Below are positions 1 through 6,520 of a stretch of DNA of 9,289 nt, one piece after another. The DNA is from Chloroflexota bacterium (GTDB lineage Bacteria; Chloroflexota; Limnocylindria; Limnocylindrales; CSP1-4): NCBI GenBank assembly GCA_021812735.1, contig JAKAMV010000332.1:1-9289 (forward strand), in the 5' to 3' direction. The notes beneath the pieces were generated by a model. That model did no database searches. It was given only the letters and a program-made list of their open reading frames with translations, and had not been told where the DNA came from. A program made the translations under genes and the position numbers. The stretch's first letter is position 1, and every line of letters begins with the position of its first letter.

Positions 1-759
1 CGATCTGATGGTCGCGGACCGGTGCTCGGGCTCGGTTCCCGCCCGGATGGGCTCGCGCAGGGCGGGGGGCACGTAGGGCTCGAGGTCCGGCAGGAGCGCC
101 GGGAGCGCCGGGTCGGCGCCGGCGCCGCCCGGCCCGCGGGGCGCCGACCTGAGCAGCCAGCCGGGACCCTTCGCCTTCCCGAGGAGCCTGCTCGGCAGGT
201 GCGACGCGGTTGCCGGGCTCAGCAGGATCTCGCCCGCGGCCGCCGCGGACTCCATCCCGACGGTCTCGGTCGCCGCGGGGCCGGTCACGATGAGCTCGCG
301 GTGCGAGCCGCCGACGAGGAAGAACTGGAAGCGCCCGCTGCTGACCCCGATCGACATCCGCAGCGTCACCGCGCCGGCCGTCGTGGACACGGCGCCGGTC
401 GAGCGCAGCGTCGCGCGCATGCCGTGGGCCGAACGAACCGCCCGGGCGGGATGGCCCTCGCCTTCGAACCACAGCAGCAGCGCGTCCCCGCCGAACTTGA
501 GCAGCCCTGCGCCCTCGGCATAGGCGACCGCGAGCAGCCGGGCGAAGACCGCGCCCAGGACGCCGGTGACCTCCTCGGCGCCGATCCGGCCGTGGCGGGC
601 GAGGCGCTCGGACATCCTGGTGAAGCCCGAGATGTCCACGAAGACGAGCGACCCGTCCTCCTCGCGGACGGCGGAGCCGGGCGCCTCGGCGGCCCAGGCG
701 ACCACCAGCCGCGGCAGGTAGGGCACGAACCGGAGCCTGTCCGGCGCGGCGGGGCTCAC
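1..759 (-). CDS. Class III adenylate/guanylate cyclase, N-terminal part (first catalytic domain of a probable tandem-domain cyclase)
   Basis: The gene is partial: 253 codons are visible with no stop, and the C-terminus lies beyond position 1. The start is GTG at 757-759; there is an in-frame stop at 790-792 and no other start between, so no longer N-terminus is possible. Class III cyclases make cAMP or another cyclic nucleotide from NTP in the cytoplasm. Visible residues are the first metal Asp in FVDISGFT (D42) and the second in KFGGDA (D92, with K88 at the usual purine-recognition lysine position). The segment SIGVSSG (136-142) and the strand VTGPAATETVG follow. In that strand the usual transition-state Asn and Arg are replaced (T164 and G168). 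The domain ends near residue 190 and a linker leads to EPEHRSATI (243-251), which resembles the start of a second cyclase domain in soluble-adenylyl-cyclase-like proteins. I infer a two-domain cyclase in which the second domain supplies the missing residues. It is transcribed divergently from the cNMP-sensing transporter gene. Confidence 0.88.
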   Translation of the reverse strand, partial: MSPAAPDRLRFVPYLPRLVVAWAAEAPGSAVREEDGSLVFVDISGFTRMSERLARHGRIGAEEVTGVLGAVFARLLAVAYAEGAGLLKFGGDALLLWFEGEGHPARAVRSAHGMRATLRSTGAVSTTAGAVTLRMSIGVSSGRFQFFLVGGSHRELIVTGPAATETVGMESAAAAGEILLSPATASHLPSRLLGKAKGPGWLLRSAPRGPGGAGADPALPALLPDLEPYVPPALREPIRAGTEPEHRSATIRS

Positions 760-937
760 CCGGTCGCCTGCTGCTCGTCCACGCGCGGATCATAGCCACC
801 GGGGAGGGCCACCCGTTCGAGCGGCCCCCCGCCCGACGACGCCCGGCGCGGGGTGACCCGTCCTGCGAAGCGGCACGCCGCGTGCACGTGCCCCACCGGC
901 CACGTATGCTCCCAGCGCATTCCCGCGCATGGTGGCT

Positions 938-955
938 GGCTGCCCGGCGGCAGCC
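938..955 (+). promoter_or_regulatory. Hairpin in the leader just before the transporter RBS
   Basis: GGCTGCC (938-944) and GGCAGCC (949-955) form a perfect 7-bp GC-rich stem with a 4-nt CGGC loop. It ends 3 nt before the GGAGG ribosome-binding site of the transporter gene. In mRNA it could affect access of the ribosome, or in DNA it could be an operator. The pairing is seen directly; a regulatory role is only inferred. Confidence 0.35.
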
Positions 956-958
956 GTT

Positions 959-963
959 GGAGG
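959..963 (+). promoter_or_regulatory. Ribosome-binding site that fixes the transporter start at 970
   Basis: GGAGG at 959-963 lies 6 nt before ATG 970. It decides in favour of this start over an in-frame GTG at 853, whose extra 39 residues are Arg/His/Cys-rich, precede no membrane segment and would run through the divergent promoter region. Confidence 0.75.
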
Positions 964-969
964 ATCGGC

Positions 970-2787
970 ATGGCAAGCGCCCCGCCTGCCCGCCCCGGGC
1001 CGTATGCCGTCCTGCGCCGACGGCCGTTCGCGCTGATGTGGATCGCGCAGCTGGTGTCGACGACGGGCAGCGCCCTCACGTCGATCGCAGCCTCGATCCT
1101 CGTGTACCGCCTCACCGATTCGGCTCTGGCCGTCGGCCTGATGCTGATGGTCACCGCCGTGCCCAGCCTGGTGGTCGGGCTCGTCGCCGGCGTCTTCGTG
1201 GACCGCGTCGACCGCCGCCGGATTCTGATCGCGTCGGACCTCATCCGCGGCGTGCTGGTGTTCCTCATCCCGGTGCTCGCGTCGAGCCAGATCGCGTGGC
1301 TGTACGTGCTCGTGCTCGCGTCGAGCGCGGTGAGCACCTTCTTCGACCCTGCCTTCGAGAGCGTGCTCCCCGACCTCGCCCCCGACGAGGAGCTGGCCGC
1401 GGCCAACGCGCTGATGTCGATCAGCGGGTTCGGCGCGACGGCGATCGGGTTCGCCGCCGCCGGGTTCTTCGCGAGCGCGGTGTCGGTGGACCTCGCGTTC
1501 TGGATTGACGCGGCGACCTTCGTCTTCTCGGCGTCCTGCGTGCTGATCGTGCGGCTGCCGGCACAGCCCGTGCCCGAGGCGGCGACGAGCGTCGAGTCAG
1601 TGGTCAGGAACCTGGGTGTCGGGATCCGCTACGTCGCCCGCACGCCCATCCTCCGCTCGATGCTGCTCGTCTCGGTGCTGGTCTACCTCTCGTTCGGGCT
1701 GTGGAACGCGCTGCTGCTCCCGTTCGCCCTCCGCGCGCTCCACGCCACCGAGTTCGAGTACAGCCTCCAGGAGGCGCTGACCTCGATCGGTTTCGTCGTC
1801 GGCAGCCTCCTCATGGCGAATTGGGCGGACCGCCTGCGCGAGGGCCAGTGGCTGAGCCTCAGCTTCCTCGCGATGGGCGCGGTAGGGATCGTGTACGCCG
1901 GCTCGTCGCTCGTCCCGGTCGCGATCCTGCTCGTGATGGCCTCGGGCTTCGCCAATGCGCCGTCCTCGATCGGGCGGCGGCTGATCATCCAGCGCCACAC
2001 GCCGTGCGACCTGCGTGGTCGCGTCAACAGCTCGTTCTTCGTGGCGCGCGACATGGTGTTCCTGGTCGGCATGGCCGCCGCGGGCCTCGCCGACGTCATC
2101 GACGTGCGCTACCTCGTGATGGCGAGCGCGGTGCTGCTGCTCGCGGGGGGCCTGTTCGCCCTCGTCCTGCCCGGGCTGGGCCAGCCGGCCGCCGAGTGGC
2201 GGCGGTCGGTCGCGCTGTTCCGGTCGCCGAAGCTCGCCGGCGGCCTGTCCGCCGGCCGGATCCCGACCACGGACGACCTCGACCGGCTGTTCGGCCACCT
2301 GCCGGTCCTCAACGGCCTCTCTGAGCGCGACCGCGACGCACTGCTCAGCCGCTCCCTCGTGCGCGAGGCGGAGCCGGGCGTCCGGATCGTCACCCAGGGC
2401 GAGACGGGGACGGCGGCCTACTTCATCCTCGACGGCGGGGTGCTGGTGGGGCATCCGCGCGAGGACGGCTCGTACCGCGACCTCGCCACGCTCGTCGCGG
2501 GCGACTACTTCGGGGAGGTCGCGGCCCTGACGGGGAGCCCGAGGACCGCCGACGTCGCGACGACCGAGCGGACCACGGTGCTCGAGTTGCCGGCCGAGGT
2601 GCTGCGCAGCTTCATGGCCAACGAGGTCGTCAACCGCCTGATCCTGGCCACGATGAGCCAGCGCCTCTCGGAGCGCTATGCCGCCGACCTGCCCCGGCTG
2701 GCGGGCCTCGACCAGGACGATTTGCTCGACCTGCGCACGCCTCGGCCCGAGGCGCGCACGCCGATCCTCGAGGGCGGGGCCGCGTGA
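970..2787 (+). CDS. MFS transporter with C-terminal cyclic-nucleotide-binding domain
   Basis: This is a 605-residue inner-membrane protein. Residues about 12-400 are a major facilitator of the 12-segment drug/siderophore-exporter type (EntS/MFS_3-like), with the loop 2-3 signature VFVDRVDRRR (75-84) and a matching DRLREG loop (287-292) between the two halves. A linker of about 30 residues leads to a cNMP-binding domain at about 438-565. Its phosphate-binding cassette is intact: FGE at 514-516, with the ribose-contacting Glu E516, and PRTADV with the phosphate-contacting Arg R525. A bacterial exporter carrying its own cNMP sensor suggests that transport is gated by a cyclic nucleotide, presumably the product of the divergent cyclase; the substrate cannot be told. 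The start ATG has a good RBS (GGAGG, 6-nt spacing). The stop overlaps the start of the next gene by 4 bp, which suggests translational coupling. The fold and domain order are clear; ligand identity and gating are inference. Confidence 0.9.
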   Translation: MASAPPARPGPYAVLRRRPFALMWIAQLVSTTGSALTSIAASILVYRLTDSALAVGLMLMVTAVPSLVVGLVAGVFVDRVDRRRILIASDLIRGVLVFLIPVLASSQIAWLYVLVLASSAVSTFFDPAFESVLPDLAPDEELAAANALMSISGFGATAIGFAAAGFFASAVSVDLAFWIDAATFVFSASCVLIVRLPAQPVPEAATSVESVVRNLGVGIRYVARTPILRSMLLVSVLVYLSFGLWNALLLPFALRALHATEFEYSLQEALTSIGFVVGSLLMANWADRLREGQWLSLSFLAMGAVGIVYAGSSLVPVAILLVMASGFANAPSSIGRRLIIQRHTPCDLRGRVNSSFFVARDMVFLVGMAAAGLADVIDVRYLVMASAVLLLAGGLFALVLPGLGQPAAEWRRSVALFRSPKLAGGLSAGRIPTTDDLDRLFGHLPVLNGLSERDRDALLSRSLVREAEPGVRIVTQGETGTAAYFILDGGVLVGHPREDGSYRDLATLVAGDYFGEVAALTGSPRTADVATTERTTVLELPAEVLRSFMANEVVNRLILATMSQRLSERYAADLPRLAGLDQDDLLDLRTPRPEARTPILEGGAA

Positions 2788-3365
2788 GGCGCCGGGCGCG
2801 GCGACTCGAGACGCTGGCCTGTGCGATCAGCGAGGGCGACGACTTCTTCACGCGGGCGCTCGACGTCCGCGAGTGCGACCCGTCGGGCTCGATCGCCATC
2901 GGCGATCTCCTCGTGTCATTCGTGCCGACCCGACATTTCGTGCCCGCGTCGGGCGTGTCCGTGGCCGGCACGGGCGGGTCGCCGAGGATCGTGGTCTCGA
3001 GCGACACGCGTCCGAACCCGGAGGTTGTCGAGGCGGCGCGCGGCGCTGACCTGCTCGTCGTCGAGGCGACGCTCGCGCGCGTCGAGGATGACGCGGATCC
3101 GCGAGGCCATCTCGCCGCCGGGGAGGCGCTGGCGATCGGCCGGGAGGCGGGCGTGGGCCGCGTGCTCCCCATCCACCTGCCGACCGCACGCCGCGCCGCG
3201 CTCCGCGCCGCGTACCGCAATGCTCGGCCGCCCGTCACCGTCGCCCAGCCGGGGCTCCGGCTGCTCGTGCCGCGCCGCCTGCCGTCGGACCCCGAGCACG
3301 TGCCGGCGATTGGCAGGGCGTCAGAGGCCGGCTCCCCCGGCGACCACCTCCCAGTCCCGCTCTGA
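2784..3365 (+). CDS. Metallo-beta-lactamase-fold hydrolase (RNase Z-like), N-terminally truncated
   Basis: The open frame encodes 193 residues from GTG 2784, which overlaps the transporter stop (GTGA). Residues about 19-163 match the C-terminal half of RNase Z-like MBL phosphodiesterases. They include the motif with H51 (PTRHFVP), the metal-bridging Asp in SSDTRP (D74), the ADLLVVEATL strand (88-97), GHLAAGEA (108-115) and the last metal His in LPIHLP (H131). The N-terminal half with the HxHxDH metal site, normally about 80-100 residues, is absent. The upstream sequence is the cNMP domain of the transporter, with no such motif in any frame that I can find. A normal two-metal active site therefore cannot be built from this chain. 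It could be a 5'-deleted relic kept because its start is coupled to the transporter, or a non-catalytic partner. MBL enzymes of this class can hydrolyse cyclic nucleotides, so the location is suggestive. About 30 poorly conserved residues form the C-terminus. The start of the phospholipase gene follows 5 nt after the stop. Confidence 0.7.
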   Translation: MRRRARRLETLACAISEGDDFFTRALDVRECDPSGSIAIGDLLVSFVPTRHFVPASGVSVAGTGGSPRIVVSSDTRPNPEVVEAARGADLLVVEATLARVEDDADPRGHLAAGEALAIGREAGVGRVLPIHLPTARRAALRAAYRNARPPVTVAQPGLRLLVPRRLPSDPEHVPAIGRASEAGSPGDHLPVPL

Positions 3366-3370
3366 CGGCC

Positions 3371-5224
3371 GTGATCGAGGGCCCCGTCGAGCCCGGGGAC
3401 AGCCGCCGCGCGTCGGGACCGGCCGACCGGGCTGTGCCGCTCGCGGTCGACGAGCGGCTTCGCGAGGCCGCCAGCCTGCTGTTCGGGGACGATCCGGTGG
3501 CAGCGGCGATCTCGCGGATCGCGACCATCGCGCAGGTGCCCGCCGGTGGCGCGGTGTTCCGGCAGGGCAGCCCTGGCGACTCGGCGCACCTCGTGCTGAC
3601 CGGGCGGCTACGGGTCGTGCGCCATGAGGACGGGCGCGACGAGGACCTCGCGGACGTCGTCCGCGGCGAGATCGTCGGGGAGCTCGGGCTGCTCACCGGC
3701 GAGGAGCGCTCTGCGACGGTCTATGCCGTCCGCGACAGCGTCATCGCGCGCATCGGCGCGGACGACTTCGAGGTCCTGCTGCGCGAGCAGCCCGGGGCGG
3801 CGCTGCCGATCATGCGGTTCCTGGCCAATCGGCTGCGGCGGTTCACGGTCGAGCGCGGGGCGGGGTCGGACGGCGTGGCGACGATCGCCGTCTTCCCGCT
3901 CGGGCCCGTCGACGCCGTGGCCTTCGCGCGCCAGCTGGCCGAGGCGATCGGGAGCCACACGCCCGTCGAGATGCTCCTGCCCGGCCATCCCGACGCGACC
4001 GACCTGTCGGCGGCCTTCGAACGCGCCGAGACGGCCGGGCGCGTCCTCGTCTGCCCGGGCGAGCCGGGGTGGACAACGTGGAACGCGGCGCTGCTCGGGC
4101 ACGCACACGAAGTGCTGCTGCTGGCGGACAGCGCCGCCGACCCGGCGCCCGGTCCCGTCGACGCGGCGGTCCTCGCGCCCCGCGAGTGGCGAGGGCCGCG
4201 CGTCACGCTCGTGCTGCGCCACGCCGCCGGCCGCAGCCCTTCCGGCACCCAGCGCTGGCTCGCGCCGCGGGCCGGCGTCGAGCACCTCCACGTCCGGGCG
4301 GGAGACGGGGCGGATGCCGCGCGCGTGGGGCGGTGGGTGACGGGCCGGACGATTGGCCTCGTGCTCGGGGGCGGAGGAGCGCGCGGGTGGGCGCACCTCG
4401 GGGCGCTGCGGGCGATCGAGGAGCTGGGGATCCCGATCGACCTCGTGGGCGGCACGTCCCAGGGCGCGCTGGTCGGGGCGTCCGTGGCCGACCGGCGGAC
4501 CGCCGCCACCATCCGCGACGAGGCCATGCCGCTGGTCACGCACCTGCGCGACTACACCGTCCCGCTCGTCTCGCTCCTGCGCGGGCGGCTGATCGGCCGG
4601 ACGCTCGAGCACCTCGTGCGGCCCGGCATCTCGATCGAGGACCTCTGGCTCCCCTACTTCGCGGTCACCACCAACCTCTCGCGTGCGGAGCGGATGGTCC
4701 AGACGCGCGGCGACGTCGTCGAGGCCGTGCGGGCGAGCATCTCGCTGCCGGTGCTCCTGCCGCCGGTGGTGCGGGAGGGGGAGCTGCTCATCGACGGGGG
4801 CCTCCTCGACAACGTGCCGGTGGGCGAGATGCGCCGGCGCGTGGGCACCGGCGCGATCATCGCGATCGACGTCTCGTCGCAGTCGGCCGCCGGGCCATAC
4901 GACACCCTCGAGCCGGACGTGTCCGGCTTCCGTCTGCTCCTCGACCGCGTCCTCCCCTCGCGCCGGCGGCGCCGCGTGCCGTCCATCGGCGAGGTGGCGA
5001 TGATGACGGTCATGGCGGGCAGCCGGCACCTGCGCAACCGCTCGGCCGACGACCCGCGGACGCTGCGGCTGCAGCCGCAGCTCGGCGACTGGGGCCTCAT
5101 GGGGTTCCAGCACCTCGACCAGATCGCGGAGATCGGCTACCGCGAGATGCGGGGACCCCTGGCCGCATGGTGGGCGGCCGCGGCAGTCGGGACCGCGACC
5201 ACGTCGTCGGGCGAGGCCCGCTAG
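3371..5224 (+). CDS. Cyclic-nucleotide-binding patatin-like phospholipase (NTE/RssA-type)
   Basis: This 617-residue protein resembles the neuropathy-target-esterase family. Residues about 35-160 are a cNMP-binding domain with cassette GELGLLTGEERSATV (E104 and R113 at the ribose and phosphate positions). Residues about 168-325 are a Rossmann-like linker region of the type seen before the patatin domain in this family. The patatin domain starts near 327 and has the oxyanion loop GGGGARGW (333-340), the nucleophile elbow GTSQG with S363, and the dyad Asp in DGG (D475), so it looks catalytically complete. It should cleave acyl esters of phospholipids or lysophospholipids at the membrane when the sensor domain allows. 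A basic run RRRRR (531-535) near the C-terminus could bind anionic lipid. The start is GTG 3371, 5 nt after the preceding stop, with no clear Shine-Dalgarno, which points to translation coupled to upstream genes. The stop is TAG at 5222. Domain assignment is firm; the physiological lipid and the activating nucleotide are unknown. Confidence 0.92.
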   Translation: MIEGPVEPGDSRRASGPADRAVPLAVDERLREAASLLFGDDPVAAAISRIATIAQVPAGGAVFRQGSPGDSAHLVLTGRLRVVRHEDGRDEDLADVVRGEIVGELGLLTGEERSATVYAVRDSVIARIGADDFEVLLREQPGAALPIMRFLANRLRRFTVERGAGSDGVATIAVFPLGPVDAVAFARQLAEAIGSHTPVEMLLPGHPDATDLSAAFERAETAGRVLVCPGEPGWTTWNAALLGHAHEVLLLADSAADPAPGPVDAAVLAPREWRGPRVTLVLRHAAGRSPSGTQRWLAPRAGVEHLHVRAGDGADAARVGRWVTGRTIGLVLGGGGARGWAHLGALRAIEELGIPIDLVGGTSQGALVGASVADRRTAATIRDEAMPLVTHLRDYTVPLVSLLRGRLIGRTLEHLVRPGISIEDLWLPYFAVTTNLSRAERMVQTRGDVVEAVRASISLPVLLPPVVREGELLIDGGLLDNVPVGEMRRRVGTGAIIAIDVSSQSAAGPYDTLEPDVSGFRLLLDRVLPSRRRRRVPSIGEVAMMTVMAGSRHLRNRSADDPRTLRLQPQLGDWGLMGFQHLDQIAEIGYREMRGPLAAWWAAAAVGTATTSSGEAR

Positions 5225-5284
5225 CGGGCGCCGGTCACCCACCGGGCGGCGCGGCGGCCCGGAACCGCGAGGGCCCGCCAGGCC

Positions 5285-5640
5285 GTGGGCGAACGGGCGG
5301 ACCTGACCCTCGTCCAGTGGCGGGCGCTGGCCGTCGTCGCCCAGGGCCGTGGCGAACCGATCCGGGTGGGCGAGGTGGCGGGCGCCTGGGCATGTCGCTG
5401 CCCTCGGCGAGCCGGCTCGCGCGCCGCCTCGAGCGGCACGGCTGGTGACCTCGGAGCGCGACGAGCACGACCGCGTGGGTGACCCGCCTGCGGGCCACCC
5501 ACGCGGGACTCGAGCTGCGCGACGCCGTCGTCCGGCACCGGCGCGAGGCGGTGGCGAGGCTGCTCCGCGACCGCCAGGTGCCGAGGGACCTCAGCGGGGG
5601 GCTCGCAGCGATCGCCGCGGCGTTCGACGGCCTTGACTGA
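5285..5640 (+). pseudogene. Decayed MarR-family transcriptional regulator (three frame changes)
   Basis: Joining pieces from three frames rebuilds a MarR-type winged-helix protein. The first piece begins at GTG 5285 (GERADLTLVQWRALAVVAQ) and runs to about 5384. After a one-base loss the frame of 5392 gives the recognition-helix segment MSLPSASRLARRLERHG, which stops at 5446-5448. After another one-base loss near 5443 the frame reads LVTSERDEHDR, the wing. After a change back near 5475 the frame gives VTRLRATHAGLELRDAVV and on to IAAAFDGLD with stop 5638-5640. No single frame encodes a usable protein. The usual first helix of MarR proteins is also missing or degenerate in 5225-5284, where the frame is open from the phospholipase stop but has no start codon. 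The gene lies 60 bp behind the cNMP cluster on the same strand and may once have regulated it. Sequencing error is a less likely cause because neighbouring long genes are intact. Confidence 0.75.
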
Positions 5641-5739
5641 CGCCCTCGCCCTCCGCGAGGAGCCACGCCGCTCGCCTCGACGGCGACGTGTCGGCGGCGA
5701 AGCGGCACCCAGATCGAGTTGACCACGAGGGTCGCTGCG

Positions 5740-5756
5740 AGGTCAGCGGATGACCT
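5740..5756. terminator. Short perfect hairpin at the end of the lipoprotein gene, possible weak terminator
   Basis: AGGTCA (5740-5745) and TGACCT (5751-5756) pair perfectly around a 5-nt loop, one base beyond the lipoprotein stop on the minus strand. There is no T-run on either side, so it is not a classic intrinsic terminator. It lies between convergent genes and may protect or end transcripts. The rest of the stretch 5641-5757 shows nothing I can assign. Confidence 0.3.
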
Positions 5757-5757
5757 G

Positions 5758-6495
5758 TCAGGGCAGCCGGCCGAGGACCGTCATCGCCTCGGACTTCATC
5801 GCATCGGCCGAGGGCGCGCTCCCGCCGATGACGAGATCGCTGAAGCCGAAGAACACGGTCCCGCGCAGGACGAAGATCGCCCGGCCGGCGATGCCGATGC
5901 TGTTGGGCTTGATCTCCAGGAGGACTGCATCGCTGTCGCTGGTGAAGCCGGGCATCTTCGTGATCGCCAGGCCCTGGTTCAGTCTCGCGGCGTTGGCCTG
6001 CTGCTCAGCCTCCATCGCCGCCTCCTCCTTCTTCGCCGTGGCCACGTCGGGCGACACGGCCACGATGACATCGAGCACATTCTTGGTCTGGTAGCCGTAG
6101 ATGCACAGCTTGCCGTTGCCGCTGAGCTGCTGCTCCTTGCCCGTGCCGAAGCTGGTCGCGGCGAGCTGGCTGGCCTCCTGGCTCGGGAGGAGCTGGCAGG
6201 GGTCCAGGGAGGTCGGGACGGCGGTCGGACCGCTGGTGAGCGAAGTCGAGGCGCCGGCGGAACCGGTCGGTGCGGCGCTCGTCGAGCCCGTCGGGGATGC
6301 CATCACCGAGGGTGCTGCCGAGGCTCCGCTCACGACCGCCACGGAGGCGGCGGCCGAACCGCTCGTCACCGGGGCCGCCGAGGGTGGCTGGTTCGTGGCC
6401 GCGGTCGAGCCGGAGCAGGCGGCGAGCCCTAGAGCAGCGACGGCGACAAGGGCCGAAACCGAGCGGCGTGACGACGACCGAAGCGGGGTGGACAT
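5758..6495 (-). CDS. Putative lipoprotein with DUF3558-like domain
   Basis: This is a 245-residue exported protein. A signal peptide is visible: basic n-region (RSSSRR, 6-11), hydrophobic core, and lipobox LAAC with Cys27 as the lipidation site, so it should be anchored to the outer face of the membrane. Residues 28 to about 95 are a low-complexity Ser/Ala/Thr/Pro/Gly spacer, as is common in surface lipoproteins of GC-rich monoderms. The folded domain begins at LDPCQLLPSQEAS and contains a second Cys in GKLCIYGY that could form a disulfide with the first. This pattern (DPC-LL-x-E ... C-x-Y) is that of DUF3558-type lipoproteins, whose role is unknown. The start is ATG 6493-6495, preceded by AGGAGG at 7-nt spacing. 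Upstream in-frame starts would add 43 residues before the signal peptide and are rejected. It lies 25 bp behind the small DUF4242-like gene and is probably co-transcribed with it. Confidence 0.82.
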   Translation of the reverse strand: MSTPLRSSSRRSVSALVAVAALGLAACSGSTAATNQPPSAAPVTSGSAAASVAVVSGASAAPSVMASPTGSTSAAPTGSAGASTSLTSGPTAVPTSLDPCQLLPSQEASQLAATSFGTGKEQQLSGNGKLCIYGYQTKNVLDVIVAVSPDVATAKKEEAAMEAEQQANAARLNQGLAITKMPGFTSDSDAVLLEIKPNSIGIAGRAIFVLRGTVFFGFSDLVIGGSAPSADAMKSEAMTVLGRLP

Positions 6496-6502
6496 GGCAA
6501 GG

Positions 6503-6508
6503 CCTCCT
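6503..6508 (-). promoter_or_regulatory. Strong ribosome-binding site of the lipoprotein gene
   Basis: On the minus strand AGGAGG lies 7 nt before the ATG at 6495, inside the 25-bp gap after the DUF4242-like gene. It settles the start of the lipoprotein at the signal peptide. Confidence 0.75.
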
Positions 6509-6520
6509 CGAGCCACTGGG

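Larger units (their letters stand above)
760..969. promoter_or_regulatory. Divergent intergenic region between cyclase and transporter genes
   Basis: About 210 bp separate the two divergent starts, so promoters for both genes must lie here unless the cyclase is part of something larger. The stretch contains a TATGCT (905-910) that could be a plus-strand -10 element, with no convincing -35. It also has a cluster of overlapping palindromes at 873-891: an inverted repeat GCACG-CCG-CGTGC (873-885), then CGTGCACG (881-888) and GCACGTGC (884-891). These could be an operator, but palindromes arise easily at this GC content. The location as a promoter region is inferred from gene layout; the individual elements are weak. 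Confidence 0.4.

Noticed and set aside
22..795. Open frames on the plus strand over the cyclase gene
   Set aside because: The minus strand encodes clear cyclase motifs through the whole stretch, and the plus-strand products are low-complexity shadows.
853..969. Longer N-terminus of the MFS transporter from GTG 853
   Set aside because: The ATG at 970 has a good Shine-Dalgarno sequence and directly precedes the typical N-terminus. The extension is Arg/Cys/His-rich and covers the promoter region.
1..5224. Direct call of a Pycsar defence system
   Set aside because: The cyclase seems to be a tandem-domain type and is incomplete here, the MFS protein is not a known Pycsar effector, and no defence context is visible. 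It is kept only as a hypothesis in the findings.
3608..5242. Open frame of 544 codons on the minus strand opposite the patatin gene
   Set aside because: It is rich in Arg, His, Asp and Pro with no recognisable motif and mirrors the codon pattern of the strongly supported phospholipase gene. It is antisense shadow caused by high GC.
4069..5448. Open frame of 459 codons on the plus strand overlapping the patatin gene in another frame
   Set aside because: The Arg/Ala/Pro-rich product has no domain. Only its last part, after 5392, is meaningful, and that part belongs to the MarR pseudogene.
5285..5640. Programmed frameshifting in a functional MarR gene
   Set aside because: Three separate frame changes, an in-frame stop right after the recognition helix, and no slippery sequence or structured signal make decay much more likely.
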